Origin: Bacillota bacterium
GTDB taxonomy: Bacteria > Bacillota > Clostridia > Acetivibrionales > DTU013
DNA length: 64,000 bases
Direction of reading: 5' to 3'
Assembly: GCA_023435305.1 (NCBI GenBank)
Contig: JAEYRV010000003.1
Location: 74,796 to 138,795, forward strand
This document shows positions 27,556 through 35,633 of the stretch, piece by piece; position 1 is the first letter of the stretch, and the number at the start of each line of letters is the position of its first letter. Position numbers and translations under genes: made by a program. The notes under the pieces were generated by a model. That model searched no databases. It was given only the letters and a program-made list of their open reading frames with translations, and was not told the DNA's origin.

Positions 27556-28866
27556 ATGGAAAAATATTTTCATTCTGTTACACTCGACGAAGAAAAATGC
27601 ATGGGGTGTACCAACTGTATAAAAAGATGCCCTACCGAAGCCATCAGAGTACGCAGCGGCAAGGCGCGTATCATAAATGAAAGATGCATCGACTGCGGAG
27701 AATGCATCAGGATATGTCCGTATCATGCAAAAAAGGCAATTACAGATGATTTTTCGTGTATAGATAAATTCAAATATAAAATCGCAATACCGGCGCCGAC
27801 CATATATGGTCAATTCAAGCCTGAAATCAGCCGGAACAGGATACTGAACACGCTTAAGGCCATCGGCTTTGATGATGTTTACGAGGTGGCAAGAGCCGCC
27901 GAATATGTCACCGAAGCCACGAGGAAGCTGGTTATGGATGATGCTTCCCGCAAGCCGCTGATTTCATCTGCATGTCCTGCTGTAGTAAGGCTGATTCAGG
28001 TCAGGTTCCCAAATCTGATCGACAATCTTGTAAAGCTGGAATCTCCCATGGAGGTTGCCGCAAAGATAATCAAAAAGCAAACGGCAGAGAAAAAGGGGAT
28101 CGACCCGTCCGAAATAGGCGCTTTTTTCATAACGCCCTGCGCAGCCAAAGCCACCAGTGTCAAAGCGCCATACGAAAGTAAAAAGTCTTCAGTCGACGGT
28201 GTCATATCTATTAAAGACATTTATCTTAAGCTGATAGCTGCCCTGGAAAGGTCAGATGAGTCAGAACTGCTTGTAAAGGCCGGATTTGAAGGGATACGAT
28301 GGGCCAATTCAGGAGGCGAGGGCCTGGCTGTCGGCACCGACAGGTTTCTTGCGGTGGATGGCATACATAATGTTATTTCCATTCTTGAAGAAGTAGAAAA
28401 TGACAAGATCGAAAATGTCGACTTCATTGAAGCTCTTGCATGTACTGGCGGATGTCTCGGCGGCCCGCTGGTCGTTGAAAATCTTTATGTGGCAAAGACA
28501 AGGATAAAAAAGCATGTCGACGATGCCAAGGCTGCAAAGGATGACAGGCTGCCGCTTGAGACCTATGGCGAGAACATGGTATGGACTGAGGAAATAGCAT
28601 ATAAGCCCGTCCTGAAGCTCGACAACGATATCGGAAAGGCAATGAGGAAGCTGGAGGCTCTGCAGATAATAAACAGAGGCCTGCCCGGACTGGACTGCGG
28701 CGCCTGCGGAGCTCCAAGCTGCCGTGCGCTTGCAGAGGATATCGTAAGAGGGATAGCAGTAGAAACAGACTGCATATTCAAGCTCAGGGAGAAGGTCAGG
28801 GATCTGGCAACACAGATGAAGGAACTGGAAGAAAGGCGGCCGCCTATTATGGGCAGGGATAAGTGA
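27556..28866 (+). CDS. HydS/HsfB-like putative sensory [FeFe]-hydrogenase-related iron-sulfur protein
   Basis: 436 residues. Two ferredoxin-type motifs open the protein (CMGCTNCIKRC, CIDCGECIRIC). They are followed by a hydrogenase large-subunit-like domain with L1 SSACPAVV (C140), L2 FFITPCAAKA and L3 ALACTGGCLGG. The proton-relay cysteine is Ala, as in group D sensory hydrogenases. A further Cys cluster, LDCGACGAPSC, lies near residues 377-390, and the protein ends in a short charged tail. The PAS domain found in many HydS proteins is absent. The likely role is sensing H2 or redox state and passing it to the HATPase proteins encoded beside it; this is inference from context. An AGAGGTGGG ribosome site precedes ATG 27556. 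Confidence 0.8.
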   Translation: MEKYFHSVTLDEEKCMGCTNCIKRCPTEAIRVRSGKARIINERCIDCGECIRICPYHAKKAITDDFSCIDKFKYKIAIPAPTIYGQFKPEISRNRILNTLKAIGFDDVYEVARAAEYVTEATRKLVMDDASRKPLISSACPAVVRLIQVRFPNLIDNLVKLESPMEVAAKIIKKQTAEKKGIDPSEIGAFFITPCAAKATSVKAPYESKKSSVDGVISIKDIYLKLIAALERSDESELLVKAGFEGIRWANSGGEGLAVGTDRFLAVDGIHNVISILEEVENDKIENVDFIEALACTGGCLGGPLVVENLYVAKTRIKKHVDDAKAAKDDRLPLETYGENMVWTEEIAYKPVLKLDNDIGKAMRKLEALQIINRGLPGLDCGACGAPSCRALAEDIVRGIAVETDCIFKLREKVRDLATQMKELEERRPPIMGRDK

Positions 28867-28900
28867 CAGGCAAAGGCGACATGAATGGAGGACAAAAGAA

Positions 28901-29233
28901 ATGAACGTATCAGAGTTATCAGAAAAACTGGGAGGAAAGATTCTTACCGGGGAAAGCAATTGTGAGAGGCAGGTTAACGGGGTCTATTGCTGCGATCTGC
29001 TAAGCTGGGTCATGTCTCATGCAGCTAAAGATTTTGCATGGATAACTGTACATAACCATATGAATATAGTTGCTGTGGCAACGCTTACGGAGCTGTCCTG
29101 CGTCATTATACCTGAAGGGATCGAGGCTGAAGAAGCGACCTTGAAAAAAGCAGCTGCTGAAGGCGTAACCATAATTAGTACCAGCCTCAGCGCATATGAA
29201 ATATGCTGTATAGCTCATGACAACGGCATCTGA
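28901..29233 (+). CDS. Second DRTGG-like protein of the sensory module
   Basis: 110 residues resembling the 26.7-kb gene product in size and order of motifs: an N-terminal SELSEKLGGKILTG, a central hydrophobic AWITVHNHMNIVAVATL and a final GVTIISTSLSAYEICCIAH. The middle shows a Cys-rich YCCDLLSW. It sits between the HydS-like and PHP genes with short gaps, so it is probably co-transcribed. Ligand and function are unknown. ATG 28901 follows AGGACAAAAG. Confidence 0.65.
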   Translation: MNVSELSEKLGGKILTGESNCERQVNGVYCCDLLSWVMSHAAKDFAWITVHNHMNIVAVATLTELSCVIIPEGIEAEEATLKKAAAEGVTIISTSLSAYEICCIAHDNGI

Positions 29234-29333
29234 TATAGAATTTGATATGGCATTTGGCACTGTAATTGAAATTACAGCTTACACGGCGACTCATACATGC
29301 GGAGCATGATTTTTGACGGAGCGGTATTTTTTT

Positions 29334-30041
29334 ATGAAATATGCAGTGGATCTTCACATACATTCGGCGCTCTCACCTTGTGCAGATAAGGACATGACGC
29401 CAAATAACATAATAAATATGGCTCTGATCAAAGGACTCGACGCTATCGCTGTAACGGATCACAACACAGGTGCGAATCTCAGGGCATTGGATATCTGTGC
29501 TAAAAAGGCAGGGCTGGTATTTGTACCGGGCATCGAAGTGGAATCCTCGGAGGAGGTCCACATGATATGTCTTCTGCCTGATATTGAAAGGGCGCAGGAG
29601 CTTCACCTCATAGTACAGGCTGCTCTGCCCGATATCATGAACAGGGCTGATATTTTCGGAAACCAGCTTATAATGGATGAAAACGATATGACCATAGGCG
29701 AGGAACAGAGAATGCTGCTTACAGCCACGAGTCTCTCCATAGATGACATATGCGCTGCGGTCCGTAAACTTGGAGGCGCTGTTATCCCCGCCCATGTTGA
29801 CAGAACCTCATACAGCATTGTTTCAAATCTGGGCTTTATACCGGAGGAGCTTGGTTTCAAATATCTTGAGATATCAAAGCAATGCGACAGATTCGAATAC
29901 AGAGCTTCACGGCCGGAGCTGGACAGGTACCGGCTTGTAAAATCTTCGGATGCACATTATCTGGGAGATATTCTGGAGAGAACCAGCATGCTGGAAATAG
30001 AAGGGTTAAGTGCCGATGCGATTGTACATTCTCTTGCATAA
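29334..30041 (+). CDS. PHP-domain phosphoesterase-like protein
   Basis: 235 residues with the metal-binding motifs of the PHP superfamily: VDLHIHSALSPCAD near the start, AVTDHNTG, GIEVESSEEVH, IPAHVDR and SSDAHYLGD. The set looks complete for a trinuclear-metal hydrolase such as a nucleoside or phosphohistidine phosphatase; the substrate is unknown. ATG 29334 is preferred to TTG 29313 because MKYAVDLHIHS is the usual beginning. It closes the sensory module, and the operon 2 promoter follows directly. A phosphatase beside two HATPase genes makes a phospho-relay plausible. Confidence 0.8.
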   Translation: MKYAVDLHIHSALSPCADKDMTPNNIINMALIKGLDAIAVTDHNTGANLRALDICAKKAGLVFVPGIEVESSEEVHMICLLPDIERAQELHLIVQAALPDIMNRADIFGNQLIMDENDMTIGEEQRMLLTATSLSIDDICAAVRKLGGAVIPAHVDRTSYSIVSNLGFIPEELGFKYLEISKQCDRFEYRASRPELDRYRLVKSSDAHYLGDILERTSMLEIEGLSADAIVHSLA

Positions 30042-30079
30042 TGTATACAAAAAAATAGTTAAATTTATTGATAATGATG

Positions 30080-30108
30080 TTGAATTGCAGTTTTATATTT
30101 GCTATAAT
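30080..30108 (+). promoter_or_regulatory. Promoter of hydrogenase operon 2
   Basis: TTGAAT (30080-30085), a 17-bp spacer and TATAAT (30103-30108). It lies 10 bp before the Rex palindrome. Confidence 0.8.
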
Positions 30109-30118
30109 GAAGTGGATT

Positions 30119-30136
30119 TTGTTAAATACTTAACAA
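30119..30136. promoter_or_regulatory. Rex operator, hydrogenase operon 2
   Basis: TTGTTAAATACTTAACAA is a perfect TTGTTAA-N4-TTAACAA palindrome, the known binding site of the NADH-sensing repressor Rex. Its position at about +4 to +21 relative to the promoter suggests repression by steric block until NADH rises. Confidence 0.88.
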
Positions 30137-30176
30137 CCTAACAATAAATAATTCAGATGACTGGGGGGCTTGAAAA

Positions 30177-30671
30177 ATGAGCAGTAATAACTGCTGCTGC
30201 GGCTGCGTTGATGAAAATGCACGCAAATTGCAGGAAATCATTGAAAAACACAAGGGTCAAAAGGGTGCATTGATACCTGTTCTTCATGAGGCTCAGGATG
30301 TATATGGTTATCTTCCTATGAGCGTACAGAAGACGATATCTGAGGGTCTGGGCGTTCCACTGTCCGAGGTATACGGTGTAGTGACATTCTATACCCAGTT
30401 TTCCCTCAAGCCCAAGGGAAGATTTAAAATCAACACATGTATGGGAACGGCCTGCTACGTTAAGGGCTCGAACCTCATTCTTGAGAAGCTTCAGGAAAAG
30501 CTTGGGATCCATGTGGGCGACTGCACTGAAGACGGAAAGTTCTCGCTGGATGCATGCCGTTGTATCGGAGCATGCGGTCTTGCTCCTGTTATCATGATCA
30601 ACGATGATGTTTATGGCAGACTCACCGCTGATGATGTGGAGAAGGTCCTGGAGAAATACAAGGATCTGTAA
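30177..30671 (+). CDS. NuoE-like [2Fe-2S] subunit of NADH-linked hydrogenase (operon 2)
   Basis: 164 residues, paralogous to the 19.7-kb gene product. It keeps the four ligands (CMGTAC and CIGAC) and the GVVTFYTQF helix. The N-terminus carries an extra cysteine run, NNCCCGC, of unknown purpose. ATG 30177 follows a G-run (GGGGGG) at 8 bases. As the first gene of the operon it probably passes electrons between the NuoF-type flavoprotein and HydA in a cytoplasmic HydABC complex. Downstream lies a 17-bp tandem repeat before the next gene. Confidence 0.93.
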   Translation: MSSNNCCCGCVDENARKLQEIIEKHKGQKGALIPVLHEAQDVYGYLPMSVQKTISEGLGVPLSEVYGVVTFYTQFSLKPKGRFKINTCMGTACYVKGSNLILEKLQEKLGIHVGDCTEDGKFSLDACRCIGACGLAPVIMINDDVYGRLTADDVEKVLEKYKDL

Positions 30672-30681
30672 ATTATCCGGC

Positions 30682-30757
30682 ACTTCGGAGACAGCAGAAC
30701 TTCGGAGACAGAAATACTTCGGAGAAAGCAGTACTTCGGAGAAAGCAGTACTTCAGC
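30682..30757. repeat. 17-bp tandem repeat inside hydrogenase operon 2
   Basis: ACTTCGGAGAMAG-type units start at 30682, 30699, 30716 and 30733, with a partial unit at 30750, giving an exact 17-bp period. It occupies most of the gap between the NuoE-like gene and the HATPase gene and would be transcribed. Confidence 0.85.
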
Positions 30758-30793
30758 CGGAGTGATATATTACACGGAGCGGAGGGAGCCTGA

Positions 30794-31360
30794 TTGAGAG
30801 AGATTGCGCTGCATATTCTGGACATAATGCAAAACTCCACAGCAGCACAAGCAAATATGATCAGGGTGTCGCTGACAGCAGATCCGAAAGCTGACACGCT
30901 TACGGTGATCATCGAGGATAATGGCTGCGGAATGGACAGTGAATTTCTTGCTTCAGTAACAGATCCGTTCTCAACAACCAGAAAAACCAGAAGAGTCGGT
31001 CTGGGAATACCGTTGTTGAAGGCATCCTGCGAAAGAACAGGCGGCAGATTCGACATAACCTCTCAAAGAGGGACCGGCACGACAGTGACTGCCGTATACG
31101 GAATGCAGAATATCGACAGGCCGGTGCTGGGGGATCTTGCCGGTGTCATCACAGACATGGCAGCCTCGTGGCCGGGAGCGGATATCCGCCTGCAGCTCCT
31201 GTGCGGAGAAGGACAGTTTGAATTCAGTTCCAATGAGGCTGCGCGGATGCTGGGAGACGTTCCTCTATCGGAGTTTTCAGTAATCAAATGGCTGAGGGAA
31301 TATATCAATGAAGGAATAATCGAAATTTTTGGAGGTGTTTTAAGTGAAATCATTGGCTGA
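30794..31360 (+). CDS. HATPase-domain protein (histidine-kinase-like) within hydrogenase operon 2
   Basis: 188 residues. The GHKL ATPase domain has N-box ALHILDIMQNST, G1 IEDNGCGMD, an F-box-like DPFSTTRKTRRVGLGI and a terminal GTGTTV. No phospho-acceptor histidine domain or membrane segment is seen, so it is not a complete sensor kinase. The extra C-terminal part (about 110-188) is unassigned. TTG 30794 is the start, with GGAGGGAG 5 bases upstream. The end overlaps the next gene by 17 bp, implying translational coupling with the 2Fe-2S protein. Confidence 0.75.
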   Translation: MREIALHILDIMQNSTAAQANMIRVSLTADPKADTLTVIIEDNGCGMDSEFLASVTDPFSTTRKTRRVGLGIPLLKASCERTGGRFDITSQRGTGTTVTAVYGMQNIDRPVLGDLAGVITDMAASWPGADIRLQLLCGEGQFEFSSNEAARMLGDVPLSEFSVIKWLREYINEGIIEIFGGVLSEIIG

Positions 31361-31721
31361 ACTCGAAGCGATAAGAAACAATACACTGGATCAGATAAAG
31401 ATGAGAAAGAACAAGGACGGAATACGTGTAGTTGTCGGTATGGCAACTTGCGGTATAGCAGCAGGCGCAAGACCAGTCATGAATGCATTGGTTGAAGAGC
31501 TTGGAAAGAGAAAGCTCAGCGATGTATCGGTCACAATGACAGGATGTATCGGTGTTTGCAGGTTGGAGCCCATCGTTGAAATATTTGACGCTGACGGCTC
31601 AAAGGTCACATATGTGAAAATGGATGCAGAAAAGGCAGCAAGAGTTGTTGCCGAGCATATAGTCAACGGCAGGGTATGCCAGGATCTTACCATAGGTGCT
31701 GCGGAGGCGGCTGGTAAATAA
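31344..31721 (+). CDS. (2Fe-2S) ferredoxin-like protein, thioredoxin fold
   Basis: 125 residues. MATCGIAAGARPVMNALVEEL and MTGCIGVCRLEP supply the ligands of a thioredoxin-like [2Fe-2S] domain of the same type as that found at the N-terminus of the NuoF proteins here. GTG 31344 has GGAGGTG at 6 bases. It lies between an HATPase and the NuoF gene and is likely an electron carrier or accessory subunit of the hydrogenase complex. Confidence 0.85.
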   Translation: MKSLAELEAIRNNTLDQIKMRKNKDGIRVVVGMATCGIAAGARPVMNALVEELGKRKLSDVSVTMTGCIGVCRLEPIVEIFDADGSKVTYVKMDAEKAARVVAEHIVNGRVCQDLTIGAAEAAGK

Positions 31722-31758
31722 ACTTTATTTTACAGCAGAATTGCAGGGAGGGAGCAAA

Positions 31759-33555
31759 ATGGAATTTTACAGGGCTCATGTGCTGGTTTGCGGGGGTACC
31801 GGATGTACTTCTTCAAATTCTGAAAAAATCAGACAGGAGTTTGCAGCTCAGTTAGATAAAAACAAGCTGGACAAGGAAGTAAAAATCGTAGTAACAGGCT
31901 GTTTCGGCCTTTGTGCTCAGGGACCGATAGTTATTGTCTATCCTGAAGGCGCAATGTACACCATGGTAAGAGTGGAAGATGTTCAGGAGATCGTAGAGGA
32001 GCATCTTATAAAGGGAAGACTTGTCAAAAGGCTTATGGCCGGTGACAAGGAGGCCGAGGATCCATCAAAATCACTTGAAAACGTAGACTTTTTCAAGCGC
32101 CAGGTGAGAATAGCACTGAGAAACTGCGGTGTTATAAATCCTGAAAACATTGACGAATATATAGCATATGACGGCTATAAGGCGCTGGCAAAGGCATTGA
32201 CCGAGATGAAGCCCGAGGAAGTCATTGCTGAGATCAAGAAGTCAGGACTCAGAGGCAGAGGCGGCGCAGGCTTCCCGACAGGCCTCAAATGGGAGCTGAC
32301 CTCAAAGTCAAAGAACGAACAGAAGTATGTGGCATGTAATGCTGACGAAGGCGATCCAGGAGCATTTATGGACAGAAGTATCCTGGAAGGCGACCCCCAC
32401 AGCATTATAGAAGCTATGATAATCGCCGGTTACGCAATCGGAGCAAATCAGGGCTACATTTATGTAAGAGCTGAGTATCCTATAGCTGTAAAGAGGCTGG
32501 AGATAGCAATCAATCAGGCCAAGGAATATGGACTGCTGGGAAATAATATCTTCGGCACAGACTTCTGCTTTGATCTTGAGCTGAGACTCGGAGCCGGCGC
32601 TTTCGTGTGCGGTGAGGAAACAGCTCTGATAACTTCTATCGAAGGCCACAGGGGCGAGCCTAAGCCGAAGCCGCCGTTCCCTGCAGTCAGCGGTATCTGG
32701 CAGAAGCCGACCCTTCTCAACAACGTTGAGACCTATGCAAACATTCCGATCATACTGACAAAGGGCGCTGACTGGTTTACATCCATAGGTACGGAAAAGA
32801 GCAAGGGAACAAAGGTGTTTGCAGTGGGCGGAAAGATAAACAACACCGGCCTTGTTGAAATACCGATCGGCACTACCTTGAGAGAGATCATATACGATAT
32901 AGGCGGCGGTATCCCCAACGGAAAGAAATTCAAGGCGGCCCAGACGGGCGGACCTTCCGGCGGATGTATACCTGCAAGCCACATCGATACTCCGATAGAT
33001 TACGAGACTCTGAAGGAACTGGGCTCCATGATGGGCTCCGGCGGTCTCATCGTCATGGATGAAGACAACTGTATGGTCGACATAGCAAAGTTCTTCCTCG
33101 AGTTCACAGTTGACGAATCCTGCGGTAAATGTCCTCCATGCCGTATAGGCACAAAGAGGATGCTGGAGATCCTTGAGAGGATCACAGGCGGCAAGGGTGA
33201 AATGGAGGATATCGAGAAGCTCGAGGTCCTGTCAAAGAACATCATTTCCTCTGCGCTCTGCGGTCTGGGACAGTCCGCTCCTCAGCCGGTACTCAGCACG
33301 CTGAGATATTTCAGGGATGAATATATTGCCCATGTAAAGGACAAGAAATGTCCGGCAGGCGTATGTAAGTCGATGATGAGCTACGTTATCGCAGCAGATC
33401 ACTGCAAGAGCTGCGGCATATGTGCAAGGAACTGTCCTGTCAGCGCGATCAGCGGTGAAAAGAAGGTTCCGTATGTTATCGATCAGGAAAAATGTATCAA
33501 GTGCGGCGTCTGTATGACAAAATGTCCGTTCAAGGCAATATTCAAGAATGCGTAA
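31759..33555 (+). CDS. NuoF-like NADH-binding flavoprotein of bifurcating hydrogenase (operon 2)
   Basis: 598 residues: an N-terminal thioredoxin-like [2Fe-2S] domain (CGGTGCTSSN, CFGLC), the FMN/NADH NuoF core with GLRGRGGAGFPTG, CNADEGDPGAFMDRS and GAGAFVCGEETAL, a [4Fe-4S] motif (ESCGKCPPCRIGTKRM), and two C-terminal ferredoxin motifs (CKSCGICARNC, CIKCGVCMTKC). This is the canonical HydB architecture of electron-bifurcating hydrogenases. ATG 31759 follows GGGAGGGAG at 5 bases; the longer frame from 31696 overlaps the upstream gene. Operon 1 encodes a paralogue with a GltD-like tail instead of the ferredoxin tail. Confidence 0.95.
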   Translation: MEFYRAHVLVCGGTGCTSSNSEKIRQEFAAQLDKNKLDKEVKIVVTGCFGLCAQGPIVIVYPEGAMYTMVRVEDVQEIVEEHLIKGRLVKRLMAGDKEAEDPSKSLENVDFFKRQVRIALRNCGVINPENIDEYIAYDGYKALAKALTEMKPEEVIAEIKKSGLRGRGGAGFPTGLKWELTSKSKNEQKYVACNADEGDPGAFMDRSILEGDPHSIIEAMIIAGYAIGANQGYIYVRAEYPIAVKRLEIAINQAKEYGLLGNNIFGTDFCFDLELRLGAGAFVCGEETALITSIEGHRGEPKPKPPFPAVSGIWQKPTLLNNVETYANIPIILTKGADWFTSIGTEKSKGTKVFAVGGKINNTGLVEIPIGTTLREIIYDIGGGIPNGKKFKAAQTGGPSGGCIPASHIDTPIDYETLKELGSMMGSGGLIVMDEDNCMVDIAKFFLEFTVDESCGKCPPCRIGTKRMLEILERITGGKGEMEDIEKLEVLSKNIISSALCGLGQSAPQPVLSTLRYFRDEYIAHVKDKKCPAGVCKSMMSYVIAADHCKSCGICARNCPVSAISGEKKVPYVIDQEKCIKCGVCMTKCPFKAIFKNA

Positions 33556-33579
33556 CGAGGAAAGGAGAGTGTGAAAGAT

Positions 33580-35331
33580 ATGGAAATGGTAAATATTACG
33601 ATAGATACGCGAAAAATTCAGGTACCTAAGGACTATACCGTCCTGGAGGCTGCCAGATATGCAAACATCGATATCCCGACGCTTTGCTTTCTGAAGGATA
33701 TCAACGAGATCGGCGCATGCAGGATGTGTGTCGTCGAGATCAAAGGCGCAAGAAGCCTCCAGGCTGCATGCGTGTATCCTGTATCCGAGGGTCTTGAAAT
33801 ATACACACAGACACCGAAGGTCAGAGAATCCAGAAAGGTGACGTTGGAGCTGATCCTTTCAAACCACGATAAAAAGTGTCTCACCTGCGTTAGAAGCAGA
33901 AACTGCGAATTGCAGAAGTTGGCTGAAGAACTGAATATAAAGGATATCAGGTTTGAAGGCGAGATGTCCCATCATGATATCGACGACCTTTCACCTTCAA
34001 TAGTAAGAGATCCTAACAAATGCGTGCTCTGCAGACGTTGTGTCAATATGTGCAAAAATGTACAGAAGGTTGCAGTAATCGACACAAATGAGAGAGGCTT
34101 CAAGACCATAGTTGGCTCTGCTTTTGAAAAGCCGTTGGCAGAAGTGCCATGTATCAATTGCGGACAGTGTATAAACGTTTGTCCTGTCGGCGCATTGAGA
34201 GAAAAGGACGACACCGATCTTGTCTGGGCAGCATTGGCTAATCCGGATCTGCATGTAGTTGTACAGACAGCTCCTGCAGTCAGGGTAGCTCTTGGTGAAG
34301 AATTTGGAATGCCGATAGGCACCAGATGCACCAGCAATATGATCGCATCCCTCAGACGCCTTGGCTTCAAGAAGGTGTTCGATACTAATACGGCAGCCGA
34401 CCTCACAATCATGGAGGAAGTCACCGAATTGGTCAACAGGATAAAGAACGGCGGCAAGCTGCCGGTCATAACCTCCTGCAGCCCAGGATGGATCAAGTTC
34501 TGTGAGCACAATTATCCTGAGTTCCTGGAGAACCTTTCAAGCTGCAAATCACCTCACGAAATGTTTGGTGCGGTTCTCAAATCATATTATGCTGAAAAAA
34601 TGGGCTTGGATCCGGCAAAGGTATTCGTCGTATCGATCATGCCCTGTACGGCAAAGAAATTCGAAGCAAAGCGTCCTGAGCTCTCAGCCAATGGCTATCA
34701 GGATGTAGATGTTGTCCTGACCACAAGGGAGTTGGCAAGGATGATAAGGGAAGCCGGTATCGATTTCAATGAACTGCCCGAAAGGCACTTTGATGATCCG
34801 ATGGGCGAAGCAACAGGCGCGGCAGTCATATTCGGCGCAACAGGCGGCGTTATGGAAGCAGCACTGAGATACCTCGTAGAGCTCCTGGAAGGCAAGCCGC
34901 TTGAAAAAGTCGAGTTTGAGGCTGTCAGAGGTGTTGACGGTGTCAAGGAAGCAACTCTTGAGATCGCAGGCATGACGGTAAAAGCAGCTGTTGCTCATGG
35001 TACAGGAAATGCAAGGAAGCTTCTCGACAAGATGAAGAGCGGCGAAGCACAGTACCACTTCGTAGAAGTCATGGCATGCCCCGGCGGCTGCGTAACCGGC
35101 GGCGGACAGCCCATACAGCCTTCACAGGTCAGAAGCTGGATCGATCTGCGTACCGAAAGGGCGAAGGCAATTTATGAAGAGGATGAAAGCCTGCCATTGA
35201 GAAAGTCTCAGGACAATCCTTTCATAAAGAAGCTTTATGAGGAATACTTCGAGCATCCCGGAAGCCACAAGGCTCACGAACTGCTCCATACGCACTATAC
35301 AGCAAGGGAAAATTACCCGGAAGATAAATAA
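33580..35331 (+). CDS. hydA: [FeFe]-hydrogenase catalytic subunit, bifurcating type (operon 2)
   Basis: 583 residues with the same order of domains as the 23.3-kb HydA: [2Fe-2S] N-domain, HDKKCLTCVRSRNC, CVLCRRCVNMC, CINCGQCINVC, then the H-cluster domain with TSCSPGW (C300), MPCTAKK and EVMACPGGCVTGGGQP. A short linker (RIKNGGKLP) precedes L1, where operon 1 has an Ala/Thr insert. ATG 33580 is used; GTG 33571 lies only 3 bases after the AAAGGAG site, and either may serve. Last gene of the operon, followed by a weak terminator-like hairpin. Confidence 0.95.
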   Translation: MEMVNITIDTRKIQVPKDYTVLEAARYANIDIPTLCFLKDINEIGACRMCVVEIKGARSLQAACVYPVSEGLEIYTQTPKVRESRKVTLELILSNHDKKCLTCVRSRNCELQKLAEELNIKDIRFEGEMSHHDIDDLSPSIVRDPNKCVLCRRCVNMCKNVQKVAVIDTNERGFKTIVGSAFEKPLAEVPCINCGQCINVCPVGALREKDDTDLVWAALANPDLHVVVQTAPAVRVALGEEFGMPIGTRCTSNMIASLRRLGFKKVFDTNTAADLTIMEEVTELVNRIKNGGKLPVITSCSPGWIKFCEHNYPEFLENLSSCKSPHEMFGAVLKSYYAEKMGLDPAKVFVVSIMPCTAKKFEAKRPELSANGYQDVDVVLTTRELARMIREAGIDFNELPERHFDDPMGEATGAAVIFGATGGVMEAALRYLVELLEGKPLEKVEFEAVRGVDGVKEATLEIAGMTVKAAVAHGTGNARKLLDKMKSGEAQYHFVEVMACPGGCVTGGGQPIQPSQVRSWIDLRTERAKAIYEEDESLPLRKSQDNPFIKKLYEEYFEHPGSHKAHELLHTHYTARENYPEDK

Positions 35332-35356
35332 TACTGTTTATTGATTTGCTATGATG

Positions 35357-35394
35357 AGAGGCTGTGACAGATAAATCTGCTGCAGCCTCTTTCA
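35357..35394 (+). terminator. Terminator-like hairpin after hydrogenase operon 2
   Basis: AGAGGCTG (35357-35364) pairs with CAGCCTCT (35383-35390), with additional pairing inside. Only a short T tract follows, so termination may be partial. Confidence 0.5.
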
Positions 35395-35508
35395 ATGCCC
35401 GGGGCGTCAGTTGTCCGTGACACCAATTGATCAGGGCGTCAGTGCCGTATATGCCGGTCATGTTATCATGTACAGAACGTTTGTAACTTTTTTTTAATAT
35501 GTAAATAT

Positions 35509-35537
35509 TTGAAAATACTTTAAAACGACATTATAAT
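35509..35537 (+). promoter_or_regulatory. Promoter of the LCP-family gene
   Basis: TTGAAA (35509-35514), a 17-bp spacer and TATAAT (35532-35537), about 97 bp before ATG 35634. Confidence 0.75.
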
Positions 35538-35633
35538 ATAAGAGGTATACGAAGAAAATAGATAAAAAATGTAATATACGTCAGAAAAAATGTACGCTCT
35601 TGCGCAGCGACAATGATCTATGGGGGATTGCTG

